A stretch of 64,000 nt of DNA, from assembly GCA_949592205.1 (NCBI GenBank), contig CATIUR010000002.1:133932090-133996089 (forward strand), in the 5' to 3' direction. This DNA comes from Helichrysum umbraculigerum (taxonomy: Eukaryota > Streptophyta > Magnoliopsida > Asterales > Asteraceae). The notes below the pieces were generated by a model. The model was not told the DNA's origin. It worked only from the letters and a program-made list of their open reading frames with translations, and made no database searches. Of this stretch, positions 50,593-61,495 are shown piece by piece (position 1 is the first letter of the stretch; each line of letters starts with the position of its first letter). The position numbers and the translations under genes are program-made.

Positions 50593-51454
50593 ACACTTGC
50601 CTAATTAGGATAATTAATTATACCTAATTGTTTGTAACTAGTTGTAATTAGTATGTAATAGGACTAATTACAGGCTCTATTTGTATATATATATAAGGTG
50701 ATTTATATATATATGAGTGTACTTATGCGATTTGGATGAATCGTACGAATTAACCGGACGGAGTCCGACATAGTTATTTGGACGTTGGTGACAGAAATTA
50801 ACTTAAATAATGAGAACGTATTTTTGTTATATAAAATACGCAACTGAACGGACATTATTTACATATTATCACGACGACATTTTAAATAATACAACAAAAC
50901 GTAATAAACACGACTTAAACACAAAATACATAATTCATTTAAAGATTTGACAAAATAATTCGATAAAATTTATTTAACAAAACTTGTAATTAAAAATGGA
51001 TAATTAATGTGCAAAATAAATATTTAACGTTTAAATGACGGAGAAAATGAACACCGCACGGAGCACGATCGCGGGGACTGAAAAATGGGAGGATAAACCT
51101 CCCCATTTTCCTTTTTCCTTCTCATTCTCCACTTCCCTCTTCTCTCTCTTTCTTTCTTTCTCTCTAAAAAGAAAACCCACCACCACCATTCAAAATTGCA
51201 TAATACTACCACTAAACCCACTCGGATTTCCTCGCCCCTTTGGAATAAAAGCACCACCGCAACACGATCTACCATCCTATCTTTTCGGATTTTCAATCCG
51301 ACACTTTGTAAGTTTCCGACAAATCCCGACATCTCTCGTTTTTGATCATTTTTACTTGTTTATGGTTTATAATGGCTTGTTATGTCCATTTTTGGGTTGG
51401 GTAAAAGATTTGGACCCAACGGAAACCGGGAAACTCGTTTTCGACTAAATTTCC

Positions 51455-51745
51455 GGCCATCAGACCGCAACGTCGCACCTGGCCAGGGGCCTCTGCGACG
51501 TCGCGACCTACGTCGCACAAAAATCTCAACGTCGCACTAGCGACGCAGCCCATTACGTCGCATTAACTTGCGGATGTCGCACGTAGCGACGTAGACTTTA
51601 ACGTCGCAAACCGAACTAACGTCGCACTTAGCGACGCAACACCCTACGTCGCATTGAATTGCGAAGGTCGCATAATGCGACGCACACGTCCACGTCGCAC
51701 CTTACGTCGCTTGCGACGTCGCACCCAACGTCGCATAAAACAGAA
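51455..51745 (+). repeat. ACGTCGCA / GCGACGT hairpin cluster
   Basis: More than a dozen copies of ACGTCGC, many paired with a nearby GCGAC to give hairpins such as GTCGC-ACTA-GCGAC and GTCGC-ACTTA-GCGAC. Spacing is irregular. The stem sequence equals that of the 34182-34320 repeats. Confidence 0.9.
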
Positions 51746-52287
51746 CCCTGAAAACTCAGATTTTACTAAGTGTCGGAACCAGGATTTTACCACCTAATTT
51801 TACTCCAAATCCAGATTTCTGATACGTTTTCACTAAAGGAAAGTGGTAGGAATAAAAATTTTCCAAGCTGACCTGGCAGCTCGACCCCAGCCAGGGGCTC
51901 TGCCCCTTGGACCCCGCCAGGGGCTGCCGCCCCTTGGACCCCGCTACCAGGGGCGCTGCCCCCGGACCCCCGTGTTTAGATGTCGTAAATACTTTTCACA
52001 CTAAGTGTCGAACACTTACAAATAACGAAACCTGATTCAACGATACATATAATGATAACACTTTGAATCCTTATTACAAACCGTCACCAACGGGCCATAC
52101 TTGTTTTCAAACTACAAACGGATTACTAAACAAACACTTGGACATAACGAGTTGTGTAGACAACTAGACTAGATGGTCTTGCGAGACATCTACTTACTTG
52201 ACTTTATATGTTTAGGCATTTAAAGGTTACGGGTTCGGAGAACCTACTCACTACTTACTGAATTCCACCGCTTACTACTCGACTCAG

Positions 52288-52834
52288 GTGAGTCTTACGG
52301 CCCCACTTTTACTGTTTTATCTTATTGGGGGAGATACATGCTACTACTTTTTCTTGAACACAAGTACTAAACTGTTTACTATACCAAACGGAATTGCATG
52401 AGTTGTTACTATTTACAGAAGTCTCTCCATCATATATCGTTAGTTATGGACTTAAGCGCGAACACTAGTTAATGGATCCATTAGGGAAATGACCCTCCCC
52501 ACCCGGGGCAGTAGCGCTGCCACGTACTGATTTACACGTAGAAACGGGTGACTACTTATTCGTTACTGATGCTTGCTCAATTACGAGCATGTCACGGGAG
52601 CAAACATATTACTTACGGGTTAAGCTTCGATTATGAGCCTCATGGCAACGGTATAAACTTACTTATTTACATTTGCTGGATTGCAAATACTGGTTTTACG
52701 ATTGCTGGATTGCAATTGCTGATTTTACGCCTGCGGGCATTACTAATGAAATCTCGTGTTCAAAGCTGATATTACTTACAAACCTGTGAGATTCACCAAC
52801 CTTTTGGTTGACACTTTTTAGCATGTTTTCTCAG
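52288..52834 (+). other. Intron-like segment in solo LTR
   Basis: ACTCAG|GTGAGTCTTACGGCCCC to TTTTCTCAG|GTACCC, 547 bases, matching the layout of the other Tekay LTRs. Confidence 0.5.
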
Positions 52835-53156
52835 GTACCCGGATGGAGTAGGATTACTCCACGATTTAGCTAGAGTCGCATGATTTCAACACAACTGCAT
52901 TAACGGAGATTCTTAGCATTATCTTTTGTATATTACGATTATGTAATAGAATCTCCCGCTATACGCGTGGACTCTAGGGGAAACTACATTTTTGTATACG
53001 AAAACACTAAGTTTTCAAACATTATATCTATGGAATGTAACTAATTTACAAACGTTGCATATAGATGTCGTTTGCTTTATCTTTGTGCTGTGATATTTGA
53101 TTAGTAACACCCCAAACTATGCTTCCGCAAAACAGTGAATTTCGGGGGTGTTACAA

Positions 53157-53712
53157 TATAGGTTAAAATGAGAAGACTAATTTTTGTGAGAACGTGAGAA
53201 ACACTTCAAATTACATTTTTAACTATTCAAAACACATTTTTCTATAAAACTTTTTCAATGATTACTATTAAAATAACTTTTGGAAGCTATGATATAAATA
53301 TAAATAAAAAATATTAACTTTTTTTTTTTCGAACTTATTATACAGTCGTTACTGTTGTGATTATTTAAGATAATCACAAAATATAACATGATAATCACAT
53401 GTGATTATTCTCTAACATAATGTGATTATCATGTGTTCGAGATAATCACAAAATATGGCATGATAATCACATATTATTCATGTGATTATCAAGTTATAAT
53501 GTGATTATTATGAATAAGTAAATTAATAAAAAATAATTAAAAAAATAATAAAATGTCGAAATTTTTTTATTTGAAAAATAACTTCTTAAAGTTATTTAAA
53601 AACAAGCTACGAAGACAATTTTGTAAAATAACATGTTTTGGATAGTTTAAAAGTGATTTTAACGTGTTTCTCACGTTCTCACGAAAATTAGCCTTATCAT
53701 TTGAACCCGGTA
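53157..53712. mobile_element. Foldback element, GTGAGAACGTGAGAAACAC ends
   Basis: The left arm GGTTAAAATGAGAAGACTAA and the right arm, inverted, GGTTCAAATGATAAGGCTAA continue into a shared TGAGAACGTGAGAAACAC. The interior has repeated GATAATCACA and GTGATTAT blocks. Target duplications are blurred by adjoining TA repeats. Its left end abuts the solo LTR's target duplication. Confidence 0.7.
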
Positions 53713-53729
53713 CTATATATATATATATT

Positions 53730-53870
53730 AAGCTTCAAAAAGCTCGATAACAGTCTGAGTTCAGCTATGCTAAATACATATTTCGAGCTTGATTTCTAAA
53801 TTCGACTCGATCAAGCTCAAGCCGAGCTCGAGTTGCTCGATTAAAAGTTCGACTCGTTTGCAGCCTTGTG
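53730..53870. repeat. GAGCCGAGCTC-rich transposon end (right half)
   Basis: CTCAAGCCGAGCTCGAG and GACTCGTTTGCAGCC are loosely inverted relative to 50195-50330. Confidence 0.45.
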
Positions 53871-55138
53871 TGTATATGCATTGATCGAGTAATTTTGTGA
53901 TGTGTGCATTAAATTGTTTTGATATAAATACACATTCATATAATAAACATATTATTGCTAGTAAGGATAGCAAGGGATTGATCAAACATTCAACCATTCG
54001 ATAACTAATACTATGGGGTGTTTGGCAAAAATATTTGCTTCATTTTTTAGGAAAAACTTAACTGGCAATTTGCCAATTTGAGAACCACCTATATCAAACA
54101 ACGGTGTCATATTCGGTAATCGCAACCCTTACATTTTACTTCTTATGTCTGAATTATACTATCAACTAGAAATTGGTACACAATTTTAGAAAAGTACAAT
54201 AATTGTATTGCTAACTAAAAAGAATTCTTCATTCTCTACTTAACCACTATGTGATTGGTTAAGACCGACTAAAAATGGACAATTACTTTGTAACATCTCA
54301 AAAAGAAACATGGGCAATAAAATTGTGACAGATGGAGTATTTTTATTTTTAAGACACATATGATTCGAATCTCAACCTCATAATTGTGACAGATGAAATT
54401 ACTATCACTTACACGGAGAGGATATATTAAAATCGGTTGTTAATTACTAAGAAATTGAGAATCAAAAACGGTGATTATGTTTCCTTATTATTATCAGTTA
54501 GCCCAATTGTTAATGTTTACCCCGTGGTTTCCTTTCATAATTTTGTACGTTATAGAAATAAAATAATTACCATGATTACAGATATTGTAATTTGCCGTGT
54601 CTAATAAATGTCCGTGAAATCAACAATGGATCCAAAAACATGGTATAACATTAATTCTGCCATCGTTACGACCACCAGGGGCGAAAGAGTAGCCGAGAGA
54701 ATTCTGCCATCGTTACGACCACCACCAGGGGCGGATGTACTACCAAGTTAGGGTATGCACTTGCATACCCTATCCATTCTCCATGTAGTGTTAAATTATA
54801 TATGTAAGAGAAATTTGTGAATCAATTTATATAGATTGCACACCCTGAGAAAATAGAGTGCATACCCGGTTTTGAGTGACAGTTTCTAACAGGAAGAAGA
54901 CGATGATAGAAAGAGAGAATGATAGAAAGAGAAAAGTCATGGGTTGTTTAAAGTTTAACTTCCAACTAACCTCTATGACTTTATTATATTATATTATCAC
55001 TCATAAATAAATGTCTATGACCGAATGTTATTCTTTTAAATTTCAACCACCCATAATTCCATTTACGATTCTAAAATTGCTATAGATGTTGATATTTAAT
55101 TGGAATTTTCATTTAGGATTTTTATCTAATTAATAATA
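53871..55138. other. Intergenic with transposon debris
   Basis: No gene is seen. A 22-base stretch beginning TTCTGCCATCGTTACGACC occurs twice at about 54656 and 54704, each followed by CAGGGGCG, a hAT-like end (the second runs into GGATGTACTACC). The last nine bases are the target duplication of the MULE. Confidence 0.4.
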
Positions 55139-55260
55139 GGGTTAATGGTGCAGATCGGGTACGAACTTTTCACTTTGTGCCGAGTTAGGGTATGAACCCA
55201 ACTTATTACTAAGGTCGGGAACAAACTTTCAAATTATTTTTCGAGGTAGGGAATATGACC
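55139..55260. repeat. MULE left terminal inverted repeat
   Basis: About 122 bases, matching 59294-59415 in inverse with one C/T difference near base 24. The pair includes the ACTCGGCACAAAG and CTACCTCGAAAAATA motifs in inverse. Confidence 0.92.
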
Positions 55261-55647
55261 GGAACAACCGGTAAACTTCAATTTTTAGCCGGTTTTTGAT
55301 TTATTTAAATTCCACGTTGACGGTTTTAATATATTACAATGCCACGTTGTTAATTAACACGACACCTCATTAAATCTAATTTATCATATATTTATTAAAT
55401 GAATTGTGATATATATGGATGTTATTTTCCAATTAGGTCATTTACGCAGACCCATTTTCATCTCCTCATCTCATCAGCTCGGCATCAGCAACATCCAAAT
55501 GCACGATTAAGCTCTGTTTCTCTGCTGCAATCTTAAAGGTAATCGTCTCTACAATAGAAAATTGATTGATAGTTGTTAATTTCGTTAAACCTGCAAAATC
55601 CCAATATTTTGGAACCCTAAATTTTCCAATTTTGTTTAACCTGCAGA

Positions 55648-57991
55648 ATGACGAATAAATTGAAGGTTACTTTCTATCACGAAGGTATTTTTCGGCATTC
55701 GAGAGATTCGTTGACGTATGAAGATGGTGAACACGACGTCATACATAATGCAGACTTTTCCAACGTATCATACACCAAAGTCGTTAAACATTTAGCAAGG
55801 TGCGTTAGATTACCTATTCAAAGCTTGTATTACTGTGTTCATGGTGAGCCGTTGCATGAGGGTTTGAGAGAGTTATCAACTGATGGTCACATGGTGGATT
55901 TAATGCACGTGGGTAATTCAAATGGGTGTAAATTAAGGCTTTATGTAGAACATCATGGGTATGATGTAATGGCTTGGTTAAGAAATGATATTGTACACGA
56001 TGAGAGTGAGGATGATACTGATGTAGAAGTAGAGGACGATTTTAAGCCTTATGTTGATTTACATAATGAGGGTGAGGATGAGGTAAACGTTGATAAGAGA
56101 AATATAGAGGACCCCTTCTTAACAAAGTTGTGCAGTGGTACATTTATTAGTAACTTTGATGAAAATGTGATATATGATCCATTTGACCCACATAGCACTG
56201 GTGAGAAAAAGAGTGGTTATGAGGTCCAAGAAGAAGAAATTGATGAGCAATATAAGGTGAAGCCTGGTATATATTATCCTATTCATAACCCTAGACAACA
56301 TTGGAAGGATCAAGAACCCATTTTAGGAATGAGGTTTGAGGATAACATTCAAGTGAAACAAATGATGATTAATTATGGGGTTGCTAATGGCTATCAACTG
56401 TGGTATAGTGAAAATGATTACAAAAGATTGCTCATAATGTGTGGCAGAGATGTAGAAGCAGGGAGATGTGCTAGTCATGGGAGAAAAAGAAAGAGAGCAG
56501 AAAAATTAGCTGCTGAGTTGAAGGCAGCAGAAACGGGAGAGTGTAGTGTAGATGGTGCTAAAGGACAAGCAACACCAACTAAGAAGGGTAGACAAGCAAC
56601 ACCAACCAAGAAGGGTAGACAAGCAACACCAACCAAGAAGGGTACACCTAAGAAAGGGAAGAAAAATGTGACACCCAAAAAAGTGAAACCAACTCTTGCT
56701 AGAAGGAAGTATAAGATGTATTGTCCATTTAGACTGTGGGCCAGCTGGATGTCAACTGAGAGGTCATTTCAGATTAAATCACTTATTCCAACACACAGTT
56801 GTGTTAGGAATTTTGATTTGAATCCACTTGTGAGCTTTAAATGGATAGCTAAACATTATGCAAATGACATAGTTGAACACCCTAAGATGACATACAGAGA
56901 GATGAAGACAGATATAAAGAAGAAGTTTCTGATTAATGTGAGCATAGGGCAGTGCAAGAGAGCTAAGCAAAGGGCTCTCTTTGATCATGAGGGTGGGTTA
57001 AAGGAACACTATGCCAGACTTTGGGATTACAAGGATGCTATCCTTGCAAGTAATCCAGGATCCAATGTGAAATTAGAAGTGGATGAGAAAGGTCAGGGAG
57101 AAGCATATTTCAGGAGGATGTATATATGTTTCAAGGGTATGAAGGATGGATGGAATGGGAACTGTAGAAGGGTCATAGGTTTGGATGGTTGTTTTCTGAA
57201 ATCTACAGTGAAGGGTGAGCTTTTGACAGCCATGGGCAGGGATGCAAATAATCAGATGTATCCCATAGCATGGGCTGTGGTTAATGTGGAGAACAAAGAT
57301 AACTGGTGTTGGTTTTTGGCTGCCCTTTCTGAAGACCTTAACCTGTACAATGGTGCTTATACATCAATCATTTCGGATGGTCACAAGGTATGTTACCCTA
57401 TTATTTATTTATTTTCTTTATCATACACCTTAAACTGAACACAGACACCTTTATCATACACCTTAAACCTGTACAATGGTGCTTACACATCAATCATTTT
57501 GCATTGGTTAATGGTTACATGTTTCTGTTATAGGGTCTAATTGAAGCAGTGGGTACTTGGTTACCTTTGGCTGAACACAGACAGTGCACAAGGCACATTT
57601 ATGCAAACTTCAAAAGAAAGTGGTCAGGTGTACAATTCAGGAGTTTGTTCTGGTCTGCAGCTTCCTCAGTTGTCCAGTCAAGATTTGAAGGTATAATGGA
57701 ACAACTAAAGACATTGGATGAGGCTGCATACAATGAGGCTGCATACAATTGGCTGCATACACTGGTACATTTGATGACATTGCACCTCCATTGAATCAAC
57801 CAGGTACACAGGAAAGCCATGTGAAATCCAGTGAAGCAGCAGAAGCAATGTTCAGAGAGCTTTGCAACAAACCAAAGAGGAGAAAGTCAGAGAGGATTGC
57901 TTCTATATCTTTCAAGTTTAAGGCAGACAAGTTTGGGACTGGATTGAGCCTTGAAAGACCACTTGTGTTGAGAGATGATGATGCAGCTTAG
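55648..57991 (+). pseudogene. MuDR-type transposase, internally deleted
   Basis: Exon 1 is 55648-57387 (580 codons) and exon 2 starts at 57534; both junctions are GT-AG in phase 0. Domains: an N-terminal PB1-like region (residues 1-110), an acidic linker, a MuDR-type DNA-binding domain (about 225-470; GMRFEDNIQVKQMM, CPFRLWASWM, HSCVRNF) interrupted by a Lys-rich insert with three QATPTKKGR-like repeats (about 305-340), and the MULE transposase core with catalytic Asp in GLDGCFLK (about 513) and SDGHK (about 577). Exon 2 continues GLIEAV, CTRHIYANFKRK, then ends at 57794 after only 86 codons. The third acidic residue and SWIM zinc finger are gone; the normal C-terminal tail (RRKSERIASISFKFKADK) follows out of frame to 57991. 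A deletion near 57735-57760 explains this. Confidence 0.88.
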
Positions 57992-58579
57992 TTAGGTGAT
58001 TTGCAACTTTTTTGTGTAGAAGCCCTTTATTTTGTATCGCTTAAGGGTCTACTATGGTGATCGTAGTATGGTGATCTTAGCAGTAACTCATCTCACCATA
58101 TATGGTGATCAAACAATTAGTATGTATGTAACCCTATTTGGATGCTGTCAAAAATATGTATGTAAAGGTCTTGCTACTTGGTATTGGGTCAATGCACAGT
58201 TGGTGTAGCATTTCCATATTTTGGACGGATCAATATAGTTGTTTATTAACCCTTTATTGAGGTGTGCATATTTTGAGTTGCTCAATGGTTTTTATGTCAA
58301 CATGAATATAATAGTCAAAAGTTGTAGCACTAGCTTTCCATTACCACAAAATCACAATGTATGTCAACATGAATATAATAGTCAAAAGTTGCAGCACTAG
58401 CTTTTCATTACCACAAAATCACAATTTACATTGTGCACTAAACTGCAACTACCAAATTACCAACTAATGAAAACTACACTGCTGCTACTACATTTACTTG
58501 CTGCAAACCCCTACTGCAACTACTACAACTTCATACACAAGGTCATACCTATTATATCAAAAGATGTGTGTCCAAACCC

Positions 58580-59110
58580 TTAAAACAACAACACATACAC
58601 AAGGACAATAGCAAGACAGATAGACAACTTCATGAAGACTTTTAGCTTCTTCTTGGTCGTCATAACTTCAACTTGCAGCAACCCAATACTTTCTTCCATT
58701 TCAGACCGGTAGAATGCAAAATCGTCTTCCAATTTGCTGTATTTTTCTCTGCAACTCATCATCTCATAGTACGATTCTCTTTGGTCTCGATCCAAGCTTT
58801 GATTTAGCTCATATAGGTTAGCTTTGTACCACTCACTTTTCAGTTCATCATCTACCCAATACCATGCTTTGCATCTCTTCCATGGAATCTGATTCGAAAA
58901 TATGGAAAGAAAATAAATAAGGTAACAACAACAACAAACGAATTGGGTTCCATAAAGGTGTATTACCAGCGAATCGGGGCAAGTCAAGAATCGCCTACAA
59001 GGATTGGTAATCGTCCATGAAGTACGCTGTTTCAATGGTTGCGGGGGATCGCATTTGCACATCCGTGGGATTTTGAAGTTGATTGATCTGGCGCTCGATA
59101 CCTCAGACAT
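58580..59110 (-). CDS. GRF-type zinc finger, coiled-coil, membrane protein
   Basis: Spliced on the minus strand: exon 1 is 59110-58967 and exon 2 is 58888-58580 (GT-AG), giving about 150 residues. Read without splicing the frame also stays open, inserting a Cys-rich stretch that breaks the domain. The GRF-type zinc finger shows Cys residues in MCKCDPP, RRFLTCPDS and KRCKAWYW, with TITNPCRRF replacing the usual NPGRRF (Gly to Cys). A charged, probably coiled-coil region follows (about 70-125), then a C-terminal hydrophobic tail, LSICLAIVLVYVLLF. Small proteins of this GRF plus membrane-tail design are common in plants and often lie in transposons. A role in transposition or nuclear-envelope tethering is inference. 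It is the second gene of the MULE. Confidence 0.75.
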   Translation of the reverse strand: MSEVSSARSINFKIPRMCKCDPPQPLKQRTSWTITNPCRRFLTCPDSLVIHLYGTQFVCCCCYLIYFLSIFSNQIPWKRCKAWYWVDDELKSEWYKANLYELNQSLDRDQRESYYEMMSCREKYSKLEDDFAFYRSEMEESIGLLQVEVMTTKKKLKVFMKLSICLAIVLVYVLLF

Positions 59111-59293
59111 CGTCCAATTTGGAGTTGCTCACTTTGGGAGTTAACGATCTGGAAATTAGGGTTGAAGTGAGGACGAGACGGGCGTTAAGAGTTCATATAT
59201 ATTATTATAATTATGACGTGGACGATGACACGTGGATTTTTTTGATGACATGGATGCCACGTCAGCTTTTTATAAGTGAAACCGGTAAAAATA

Positions 59294-59415
59294 TGTCATA
59301 TTCCCTACCTCGAAAAATAATTTGAAAGTTTGTTCCCGACCTTAGTAATAAGTTGGGTTCATACCCTAACTCGGCACAAAGTGAAAAGTTCATACCCGAT
59401 CTGCACCATTAACCC
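59294..59415. repeat. MULE right terminal inverted repeat
   Basis: The inverse of 55139-55260 with one base difference seen. It ends ATTAACCC before the duplication TTAATAATA. Confidence 0.92.
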
Positions 59416-59424
59416 TTAATAATA

Positions 59425-59592
59425 TGATGGGGGAAGGTTCAAATAGAATCGGTTCTTATTGTAGTAATGGTGGGATTCATTCTCAACCTTACACGTGTTT
59501 AAAAAAAAACCCTCCATCTCCGTGTTCCATCTCCCTCATTTAAGAATTCAACCTATGTTGTTGATTAGGTTCCATTATCAAATCGTTTTTCA
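59425..59592. other. Short spacer
   Basis: Nothing recognised between the MULE and the minisatellite. Confidence 0.4.
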
Positions 59593-59790
59593 CGCGCCCA
59601 CCAACTGCTACCATCGACAACCTCCGGCCAACATCCTCTACCGTCAACAATCTCCGGCCAACAACCGCTACCGTCAACAACCTCCGGCCAACAAACTCTA
59701 CCGTCAACAACCTCCGGCCAACAAACTCTACCGTCAACAACCTCCGGCCAACAACCGCTACCGTCGACAACTACCGACGAACGGCAACTA
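59593..59790. repeat. 30-bp minisatellite
   Basis: About six units of 30 bases around ACCGTCAACAACCTCCGGCC. Because 30 is a multiple of three both strands stay open (YRQQPPANKL per unit on the plus strand, GRRLLTVE on the minus). Looser copies with CTTCTTCTAATTGATTTTCC continue to about 60010. No gene model is supported. Confidence 0.88.
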
Positions 59791-60404
59791 TCGTTGACAA
59801 CCTACGTACTTCTAATAGATTTTCAGGTGACCTTCAACAACTTACTTTTCTTCTAATTGACCAACAGCAGCTACCGTCGATAGCTACCGACCAACAACAA
59901 CTATCGTTTCTTCTAATTGATTTTCCGGCAACCCTCAACAGCCTACGCTTCTTCTAATTGATTTTCCGGCGACCTTCAACAATTTACGCTTCTTCTAATC
60001 GATTTTCCGGCGACATAATCGGAGGATGACTCTCATATAAAATGTAGATTCATAATTATTAATAGTTATATTTAGTGTTTGTTAAGGGTGCAGCATTATC
60101 AGTCTATCACTCTCGTTTTCTAATACTCTGGTATTTTTGTGCTATTGGGTTGGCAAAAAGGTTAAAAGAAATAAATAATCGATTCAAAGGAGATGGTTTT
60201 TGTTTGTTAACAATTTGAAGTGTAATCATATCGAAGGGCTAGTAACTTGTGTTTTATAACTTGTACAAATGATTTATAGTATATTTTAAAATTGGATGTT
60301 ACGTCTGTTTTTATGTTAGAGTTTATAAAACTTTTGCCATCTCCGATCAAAAAACATTAATGCATTTATTTAATTGTTTACTTTAATTTTTGTATATTAA
60401 ATTA

Positions 60405-61495
60405 AATGTGTGTATCACGGAAATAAGTTTGTGTATCTTGGTGTTGAGTTTTGCGTTGATATATTATACTCGTAATAACTTCGTATACTAATTAAGTGTG
60501 TGCATCACGAAAATATGTTTGTGTATCTTGGTGTTGAGTTTTGCGTTAATATATTATACTCGTAATAACTTCGTATACTAAGTGTGTGTATCACGAAAAT
60601 ATGTTTGTGTATCTTGGTAATGAGTTTTGCGTCGATATATTAGCCGTAATAACTTCTTATATTAAGTGTGTGTATCACAAAAATAAGTTTGTGTATCTTG
60701 GTATTGAGTTTTGCGTTAATGTATTACTCGTAATAACTTCATATTCTAAGTGTGTGTATCACGAAAATAAGTTTGTGTATTTTGGTAATGAGTTTTGCGT
60801 TAATATATTACTCGTAATAACTTCATATACTAAGTGTGTGTATCACGAAAATAAGTTTGTGTATCTTGGTAATGAGTTTTGCGTTAATATATTACTTTTA
60901 ATAACTTCCTATACTAAGTGTGTGTATCACGAAAATAAGTTTGTGTATCACGAAAATAAGTGTGTGTATCACGAAAATAAGTTTGTGTATCTTGGTAATG
61001 AGTTTTGCGTCGATATATTACCCGTAATAACTTCTTATATTAAGTGTGTGTATCACAAAAATAAGTTTGTGTATCTTGGTATTGAGTTTTGCGTATATTA
61101 CTCGTAATAACTTCGTATACTAAGTGTGTGTATCACGAAAATAAGTTTGTGTATTTTGGTAATGAGCTTTGCGTTAATATATTAATTACTCGCAATAACT
61201 TCCTATACTAAGTGTGTGTATCACGAAAATAAGTTTGTGTATCTTAGTATTGAGTTTTGCGTTAATATATTACTCGCAATAACTTCCTATACTAAGTGTG
61301 TGTATCACGAAAATAAGTTTGTGTATCTTAGTATTGAGTTTTACGTTAATATATAACCTGTAATAACTTTGTATATTAAGTGTGTGTATCTAAAAAAAAT
61401 TGTGTATCTTGTTATTGAGTATTGCGATAATATGTTACTCGTAATCACTTTGTGTATTAAGTGTGTGTATCACAAAAATAAGTTTATTTATCTTA
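60405..61495. repeat. 84-bp AT-rich tandem repeat
   Basis: About 13 imperfect units whose consensus contains GTGTGTATCACGAAAATAAG, TTTGTGTATCTTGGTAATGA and TACTCGTAATAACTTC. Some units lose or gain a few bases and the last ones decay. The unit equals 28 codons, so a 173-codon frame runs through 60586-61107 with no sign of being a gene. Confidence 0.92.

Larger units (their letters stand above)
50589..53155 (+). mobile_element. Solo Tekay-type LTR in AT microsatellite
   Basis: 2567 bases starting TGTAACACTTGCC and ending GGGGGTGTTACA, flanked by ATATA on both sides. It has a CT-rich stretch at 51100-51175, a GTCGC/GCGAC repeat cluster at 51455-51745, a GGGGCTCTGCCCCTTGG repeat block at 51885-51975 and an intron-like segment at 52288-52834. 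Open frames inside (for example 51035-51448) run through repeat DNA and are not taken as genes. Confidence 0.9.
55139..59415 (+). mobile_element. Mutator-like element (MULE) with two genes
   Basis: 4277 bases with perfect 9-base duplications TTAATAATA (55130-55138, 59416-59424). The terminal inverted repeats, starting GGGTTAATGGTGCAGATCGG, are about 120 bases long with a single difference seen by eye. It carries a MuDR-type transposase gene on the plus strand and a GRF-zinc-finger gene on the minus strand, converging on 57990-58580, an organisation reminiscent of mudrA/mudrB. The transposase lacks its third catalytic region, so this copy should need help from another. Confidence 0.93.

Noticed and set aside
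51035..51448. 137-codon frame in the solo LTR, and its antisense partner 51024-51332
   Set aside because: It lies in the CT-rich part of an LTR with no family similarity; best seen as leader sequence.
59495..59797. 100-codon Pro/Gln-rich frame
   Set aside because: It is produced by the 30-bp minisatellite and is open on both strands.
60586..61107. 173-codon frame
   Set aside because: It is produced by an 84-bp tandem repeat whose unit is a multiple of three.
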